From: Pseudofabraea citricarpa
Taxonomy: Eukaryota > Ascomycota > Leotiomycetes > Helotiales > Dermateaceae
Direction of reading: 5' to 3'
Length of the DNA stretch: 64,000 bases
NCBI GenBank assembly: GCA_029641185.1
Contig: JAPWGK010000019.1
Location: 434,001-498,000, forward strand
In this document: positions 58,653 to 64,000 of the stretch, in pieces
Layout of the letters: every line of letters begins with the position of its first letter
Numbering within the stretch: position 1 is the stretch's first letter
The notes under the pieces: generated by a model
Seen by the model: only the letters and a program-made list of their open reading frames with translations
What the model was told of the DNA's origin: nothing
The model's database searches: none
Translations under genes and position numbers: made by a program

Positions 58653-59165
58653 TCAATCATTCTCATTCTCATTCTCCCTCTCCTTTTGAGACGTATCCTT
58701 CGCATCATCGCCATACAACGCTAACCACTCCCTCTGCTCCCTCATGAACTCCTTCCTCAGCCTCCCGTACCCCTCATGCGCTCTACACCTCTCCCAAACC
58801 TCTTTAAAAACCCGACTCGCCTCCTCTTTCTCCTCCTTACCCTCATGCCCCTCGCTTTTGCTCTTAGGTTTCCCATCCACATACTTCCTCCCGCCGGCGT
58901 AATTCGCATAGCGCTTCGCGCGCGTCATGCCCATCTGGATGAACTTCCGCGCCATATCCATGCCGACGAAATCGCCAGCCGCGTAGAAATTCACAAACTC
59001 GGCCCAGAGTTGGCTTGAGGATGTGCGCGCGATGGATGCGCTCCGGAAGCGCCAGAGGGGAAGCAGGTGGGATTTGTAGGGCTCGTAGGTTAGCACGCCT
59101 TGCTCGCCGCGCCCGATGCGGTAGGTCATTTGTTGGGCTTTGGGGGGTGTGGCGAAGGAGGGCAT
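58653..59165 (-). CDS. DUF4385 domain protein
   Basis: A single exon of 170 residues. TYRIGRGEQGVLTYEPYK, LLPLWRFRSASIA and FVGMDMARKFIQMGMTRAKR are the recognisable DUF4385 stretches; the family also occurs in phages and bacteria, and its function is unknown. The basic RAKRYANYAGGRKY stretch could bind nucleic acid, but that is inference. The tail is Glu/Lys-rich and disordered. It converges with RNH203, with 125 bp between the stops. Confidence 0.8.
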   Translation of the reverse strand: MPSFATPPKAQQMTYRIGRGEQGVLTYEPYKSHLLPLWRFRSASIARTSSSQLWAEFVNFYAAGDFVGMDMARKFIQMGMTRAKRYANYAGGRKYVDGKPKSKSEGHEGKEEKEEASRVFKEVWERCRAHEGYGRLRKEFMREQREWLALYGDDAKDTSQKERENENEND

Positions 59166-60522
59166 TGTGGTTCTTTTTGAGCTCCTGGTTAGAGGAAGCC
59201 GGGCTGTTATATGAGGAATTGGGGTTCTATGACTTTCGAGGTATGAATAGGTATGTAGCTAACTAGTACTCTGAGAGACACTAATCCGACTGTCTATGAC
59301 GTGGGCTACTTAGTTACCTTACCCACGCTTGTTCACCAAGTCGATGCCTCTATCTTGATCTTTGTCAATTTGGTCTGCTCGCTTCTTTTTGTAACATGCA
59401 GAGACTTAACGTCCACCAGATTGGGTTTGAAACATGCCAATTTCCATTCCCTCTGTCGACATTGACAAGCACTCTTACTCGGCCGACGAATTCAAACAGG
59501 TCATCAAGTTGACCACGAAGGTTAACAGTAATATTCGACTTTTAGTAATAGGCACCTTCATCTTTAACTCGAGCCTTAGTAAGCTCAAATCGACTTCCTC
59601 TAATAATAGGTAAGTAATATAAACTACGCTTGAAGTGCTGTTTCTCGCATGCTAGCCTAATTCTAGATAATACAAACGTAGATTTGTTGGTGGTCCGGAG
59701 AGAGCTGTTTTCTAAGATCTGCTGTACTCTTGATTCTGCTTTCGCACAAATTAATACATATAATTAATAATCCGATTATAGTGATGTTAGAGTTCTATGT
59801 CGTTTTCTCGAATTTCGTGTCACGTATAGTTTTTTAGTATATATCTACCTGTCTGTATTCTTACTCTCTAAAAGGTCAGGCTAGTTATTCACTAGTATAA
59901 TATATATTAGATATTATAAGGTTGATAATATTAAAAGAGTTATAAAGAAATAATTATTATAGGTATTCGTATTCGTATAACAAAGGTAAATAATTAGCTT
60001 ATTCGGTTAAGTTAATTAAGGAGTCACTAACCCGGAATAACTAGAGTTACTTTAGACCGCTAGCGCCGCCCTACCCTTATAGCTCTATATAATTTCCCAC
60101 GCCTGCTGCTTTTTCCTTTCTTCCTTTGTTCAAAATTTTCCTAGGTGCTTACCCTAGTCCTCAAACCCCGACCACTATCACGCGCATAACCTCTCAGGAT
60201 CGCCCTAATCTGGCCCTAATAACTGCACGATTGCCTTAAACTCCGCGTCGTAATACACAATATTTATTCTCATTTGCTCGCTGTGGGTTTCCCTTTCTTC
60301 TATACCTTCTCCTTCGAAACCTGCCTCGTACTAAAAACCTTTTCCCAGGTAAACTTGGTGCTCTTAATGCGTACTGCAGCGTGACTGCTCCTAACCTTCA
60401 ATCCGGCAGGCAAGAGACTCTTCAGAGACGACCCTCCTAGGCAACTATATGAAACAACCCTCAGCCTCTTCTAACACTAGTTCTTATATCTACTACTGCT
60501 ACTTTTGCTTCTGAACTGCAGA
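59166..60522. other. TA-rich, probably RIP-mutated spacer
   Basis: From about 59530 to 60110 the sequence turns very AT-rich, dense in TATA, TTAATTA and CTAGTA strings, the look of repeat-induced point mutation (C to T with excess TpA). No transposon protein can be read. A truncated ORF start lies at its left edge. Confidence 0.45.
59434..59612 (+). pseudogene. Possible truncated gene start at the RIP-like block
   Basis: ATG at 59434 opens MPISIPSVDIDKHSYSADEF and further normal-looking codons to about 59530. The frame then runs into TA-rich sequence and stops at a GGTAAGT at 59610. It may be the 5' piece of a gene cut by an inserted, then mutated element. There is no domain and it could be chance. 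Confidence 0.2.
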
Positions 60523-62056
60523 ATGAGGACCCGTAGCCAAGGAAGACTTAGGGCCTTAAAATGGATATCTTTCCCAGCAGAAATTCGCCTCATGATCTTG
60601 TCAACAATCGCATACCAGAAATATCCTGGCTGGGCTTCGCTTGCATCTGTATGCAAAGAATGGCAATACGTTTTAGAGAAGGCAAATTTCTACAAGATGA
60701 AGCTAAGTGTGTCCTGTCTCGACGATTTCGAATCTATGGTTTCGCTACAAAAGAGAGAGCTTATTCACCACATTTATCTTAACGTTGAATTGCCACGATA
60801 CACGTCTACATGTTGCTCAAAACGAAGGTCACCATCTATAAAGATCAGCTCTATCGTTAGTAATGGGATATGGAAACTGTTTTCTATTCTTAGTAATTGG
60901 AGACCAGCGACTCACTTGGCATTAGAGATCAATGTATACTCTCCTAGCGACTGCGAACACTGGTTCAAGCACCTATCCTTGTCCTCCGATGATTTTAAGT
61001 ATGATATAGGCGAAATACCAGTTGCGGGGAGGGCTATGATTCCGTATCATGACCTACAGCATGGCTGGGAACATGGCCAACGAGTTAAAGCTCCTCCGAG
61101 GTCAGCTATGCTACGACTCTACCGACCTATCCAGCTAGTGTTCCCTGAATTGTTGCCTCGAGTTAAAGCAGTCACTTGCCTTATTATCCGTCGACAACTT
61201 CGGCGTTGTATTTCTCTAGGGGGAGTATGCCGGTTACTTGAGAGCCTTAACGGTCTAGAGCATATCTCCTATGAGCCGTGGGCGCCATATGAAGCTAGGG
61301 ACAGAGAATTTCATGAACGAGGTACGCCCCCTCCTATCATACTAAATCCTGACCATCTATTGCTAATGTCACGGCACAGCTCTTGGGTTTGTTATGCAAG
61401 ATTTTCTTCCAGATACTCTTAAGAAATTAACGATATTTGAAGACGCTTATAGATTTTACGATCCATTTCCAAAGCGGCCTGCTCCTATACACTGGTATAA
61501 TTTTGTTGATCCTAGTAAAGGGCTTAGAGCAATTTTTGCTTCTAAAAGTCTCGGCTTACAACACCTTGCTATCTCCTTTATGATTAATGCAGAAGAACTA
61601 TTCCAATACTGCCAGCCGACGTGGAGCTGGTCGAATCTGCAGTCTTTAGCGCTTACATCACAACTGCTGCAGAATGATGGGGGAAAACGTAAGCAGATTG
61701 AGGCTTTACTATGCCGAGCCAGCGTCCTTGTCCAGAAGATGGCCAAGCTACATACGCTTGTGCTTTGGAATGGTGGAAAGGCACACGCCTGTGCGTTTAT
61801 ATATCGTATTGAGAGAGACAGTGCCTCGATTACTTGGCGTGCGACATGGCATCTAGAGTTGAGTCCTCTTGTGGTCAAGTCATGGCAACTTGCTGCCTCG
61901 AAGGTGCCTTCTTCCGAACTTCAAATAAAGCAGGAGTATGTTCAAGGGGTCATAAAGTCTCCTGGAGATGCAATCTATTATCTAGATCTGCCCATCCAAG
62001 TCATTGATCCCGCGTCACTTTGGCAGGCTCAGAGAGAAGGATGGTACTTAGAGTAG
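60523..62056 (+). CDS. F-box-like protein of a Pezizomycotina-specific family
   Basis: Two exons (60523-61321, 61380-62056) give 491 residues. The N-terminus LKWISFPAEIRLMILSTIAY and ASLASVCKEWQYVLEKANF looks like an F-box (Skp1-binding, SCF adaptor). The rest is leucine-rich without regular LRRs and matches the large, lineage-expanded F-box families of filamentous fungi (DUF6546-like), whose targets are unknown. Codon use is more TA-rich than in the housekeeping genes, and the gene sits beside a RIP-like block and a satellite, so it may be a recent or fast-evolving copy. No frame break is seen, so it may be active. Confidence 0.75.
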
Positions 62057-62304
62057 TAGTACACTATACCGCAATATTCCATCCAGTCTTTATCATAATG
62101 TGTTGCTCATTGCCAAGAAGGGTTTTGGTAGCCATACCGCTCCTACCCCATGAGAATCACCAGATGGCAGCGTGACTGCAGCAAGATATTTTCTCCATGC
62201 GCTCCTTCTTCTCTTGTTGCTGTCCATGTTCGAGGTGAGTGCTAGGGCTATTTCCAAGATTAAAAAGGATGCCGACTCTCTTCCTCTTCTGCTTTTCCCT
62301 CTTG

Positions 62305-62443
62305 CATCAACATCAACATCAACATCAATATCAGCATCAGCATCAACACTAATATCAACATCAGCATCGACATCAATATCAACATCAACATCAACACTAA
62401 CATAATATCAACACTAATATAACATCAACACCAACACCACCAA
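62305..62443. repeat. Degenerate (CATCAA)n hexanucleotide array
   Basis: More than 20 units of a 6-bp repeat based on CATCAA with CATCAG, TATCAA and CACTAA variants. The degeneracy rises towards the right end. Confidence 0.8.
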
Positions 62444-62707
62444 TGTAAGTACTGCTTTATGTTCACCCAGTTGCTTGATACTCCATGCCCTAGCTTTTTA
62501 GCACCTAGGCCTGGTGGTTAATCACGCTTCTGCTTGTCGGGACACTGGCTGATGCTTGGTTCTTAGGCCAGTCCTTCGATCCGGACGCATCGTCTGCCCC
62601 GCCGTCGCCATCGCCGCCGCCCACCTTGGCGAGGCCCCGAGAATCGCCTGAAAGCCGCTTATCCACGTGATCGGCTGTAGTAGCTGACTAAGCACTCTTT
62701 CCACTTA

Positions 62708-62761
62708 ACGCGAAAACGCGCTTTCTGAATTGCCAAAGGGATGAGACGCGTCAAAAACGCG
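62708..62761. promoter_or_regulatory. MCB/SCB-type cluster in the MCM6 promoter
   Basis: ACGCG occurs at 62708-62712 (as ACGCGAAA, SCB-like), 62716-62720, 62746-62750 (as a perfect ACGCGT MCB box) and 62757-62761. The last box lies about 97 bp before the start. MCB boxes are bound by MBF and drive G1/S expression of replication genes in fungi. Confidence 0.65.
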
Positions 62762-62857
62762 ATTCCTTTCCCCTGAGTAAATTTGATCTCCCCGCTAAAC
62801 AACCAGCACATCAACAACATCACCACACAAACTCTTCACAGTCCAATATCGCGCAAG

Positions 62858-64000
62858 ATGGCCTCAGTCATGATGTCCGATGCGCCTACACCAGATTTCG
62901 ATACGAGCAGAGCTAACACTCCAAGACGTCCGGTACAAAGGGGTTCATCAGCAAGACCGAGAGGGCCACCCTCAGAAAGCGTTGCGCCTCTCAGCGACGA
63001 CGAAGGTTTCGCAGATGATCAGGTCCCAACAAATGCGAATCGCCCTCGTGGTGATCGTCCGGTTCCGCGAGTAGAGGATGCCGTGGGTATGGTAGTGCAG
63101 GAACGTTTTGAGAACTTCCTCGATACGTAAGTTGAACAAATCTCAATTGTTGCGCATGTCTGACTAGCGCCTAGATTCAAAGAGGATCTTGTATCTTCTG
63201 GGGCTCCTCCATCCAGTGCACTCACAACAGATCTATACTATGTAGCCCAGATCCATGGTCTACGAACATACCAGCTTTCTACCCTCTATGTGGATTTTAC
63301 ACATCTTTCGAAGTACTACCAGCCACTGGCTGATGGTATTGTTGACGAGTACTATCGGTTTTTACCATTTATGACTAAAGGCCTGCATAACATGATTGCG
63401 AAGCACGAACCGCGATATTTCAGAGAGCATCGTCAACCAACTGCTTCAAGTAATCAAACATCCTCGGGTGCCAGTAATGCTGCTTCAGCAAGCCAATCGG
63501 ACTTCCAGGGAGACAAGACTACTAATCAGCAAACGGATAAATTGTTTGCGCTAGCCTTCTACAACATGCCTCTTATTTCCCGTGTCAGACATTTAAGGAC
63601 AGCCAATATCGGTCAATTACTCTCGATATCTGGCACAGTAACTAGAACTTCAGAAGTACGACCCGAATTGTCACTTGCAACTTTCACTTGTGAAGCATGT
63701 AGAACTGTCATCCCACACATCGAACAGACTTTTAGATATACTGAACCAACTCAATGTCCTAATGCAACCTGCGCAAACCGACAAGGATGGAGATTAGATA
63801 TCAGACAGAGTACGTTCGTGGATTGGCAAAAGGTTCGAGTTCAAGAGAACAGCTCTGAAATTCCGACTGGAAGTATGCCTCGCACAATGGACGTTATCCT
63901 TCGCGGTGAAATTGTGGATCGAGCAAAGGCTGGTGAGAAGTGCATCTTCACAGGAGCTTTAATTGTTGTCCCGGATGTCAGTCAGCTCGGTGCTCCAGGA
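62858..64000 (+). CDS. MCM6: MCM6 replicative helicase subunit, N-terminal part (partial)
   Basis: Exon 1 (62858-63126) and exon 2 (63175 to the window end) give about 365 residues, joined across a 48-nt intron. A disordered N-terminus precedes FLDTFKEDLVSSG. The MCM N-domain follows: YYRFLPFMTKGLHNMIAKH, the OB-fold strand ISGTVTRTSEVRPEL, and a C4-type zinc finger (CEAC, then CPNATC). The Mcm6-specific stretch FVDWQKVRVQENSSEIPTG comes next. It belongs to the Mcm2-7 ring that unwinds DNA at forks. The AAA+ domain lies outside the window. Expression is probably G1/S-specific, from the MCB cluster. Confidence 0.95.

Larger units (their letters stand above)
62057..62857. other. Spacer and MCM6 promoter
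   Basis: Contains a 140-bp hexamer array (62305-62443) and, nearer MCM6, a cluster of ACGCG boxes (62708-62761). The frame at 62172-62405 is a translation of the array, starts at GTG, and is not counted as a gene. Confidence 0.6.

Noticed and set aside
62172..62405. Frame with a leucine-rich start and Ser/Thr repeats, resembling a secreted mucin-like peptide
   Set aside because: It begins at GTG, has no ATG before the hydrophobic part, and its body is the CATCAA array in translation.
62305..62443. CRISPR-like regular array
   Set aside because: The units are 6 bp, contiguous and without spacers, in a eukaryotic genome; it is a simple satellite.

Overview
This is a stretch of nuclear chromosome from a filamentous ascomycete (Pezizomycotina). 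The signs are many short introns (about 50-60 nt, GT..AG), compact divergent and convergent genes with close spacing, and conserved fungal proteins: Pat1, GT15 mannosyltransferase, Fig4, TRAPPC8/Trs85, Chm7-like, Rad18, Pol32, Esa1, Rex4 and Mcm6. A Leotiomycetes (Helotiales-like) origin is my best guess from the overall look of the proteins, but that is inference. I splice-joined 25 protein-coding genes by hand; two of them (PAT1 and MCM6) run off the window ends. Nearly every join keeps frame and restores a conserved motif.

Layout. (1) 1-3.6 kb: the start of PAT1, a Golgi GT15 mannosyltransferase and mitochondrial ribosomal protein S12. (2) 5.2-28.0 kb: a looser region with long AT-rich spacers and mostly secreted enzymes: GH35 beta-galactosidase, L-amino-acid oxidase, bilirubin-oxidase-like multicopper oxidase, sedolisin peptidase, berberine-bridge-type FAD oxidase and an M61 peptidase, then a UbiE-like methyltransferase. 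It reads as a saprotrophic or host-interaction secretome block. No PKS, NRPS or terpene backbone gene is present. (3) 28.0-30.8 kb: a gene-poor spacer holding a perfect inverted repeat and a possible short spliced gene. (4) 30.8-58.6 kb: a dense housekeeping block: J-domain protein, FIG4, TTI2, CCA1, TRAPPC8, CHMP7/Chm7, RAD18, POL32, GH125 mannosidase, ESA1, REX4, cyclopropane-fatty-acid synthase, RNase H2 subunit C and a DUF4385 protein. (5) 59.2-62.5 kb: a TA-rich stretch that looks RIP-mutated, with a truncated ORF start, an F-box-type gene and a hexamer repeat array. (6) 62.86 kb to the end: MCM6.

Themes. Several neighbours work in DNA replication and damage tolerance. RAD18 and POL32 diverge from a shared 271-bp promoter with a doubled GCGCGT motif, RNase H2C lies about 10 kb beyond, and MCM6 carries a cluster of MCB/SCB-type boxes just upstream. 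A TCACGTGA-type palindrome recurs upstream of several housekeeping genes. Oddities include a GC-AG intron, a NAGNAG acceptor, microexons of 15, 20 and 28 nt, a dual-start CCA1, and a sedolisin without the expected glutamate of the ExxxD motif. I did not find a clearly new multi-gene system; the best candidates for follow-up are the RAD18/POL32 promoter, the inverted repeat at 29.3 kb and the short spliced candidate beside it.
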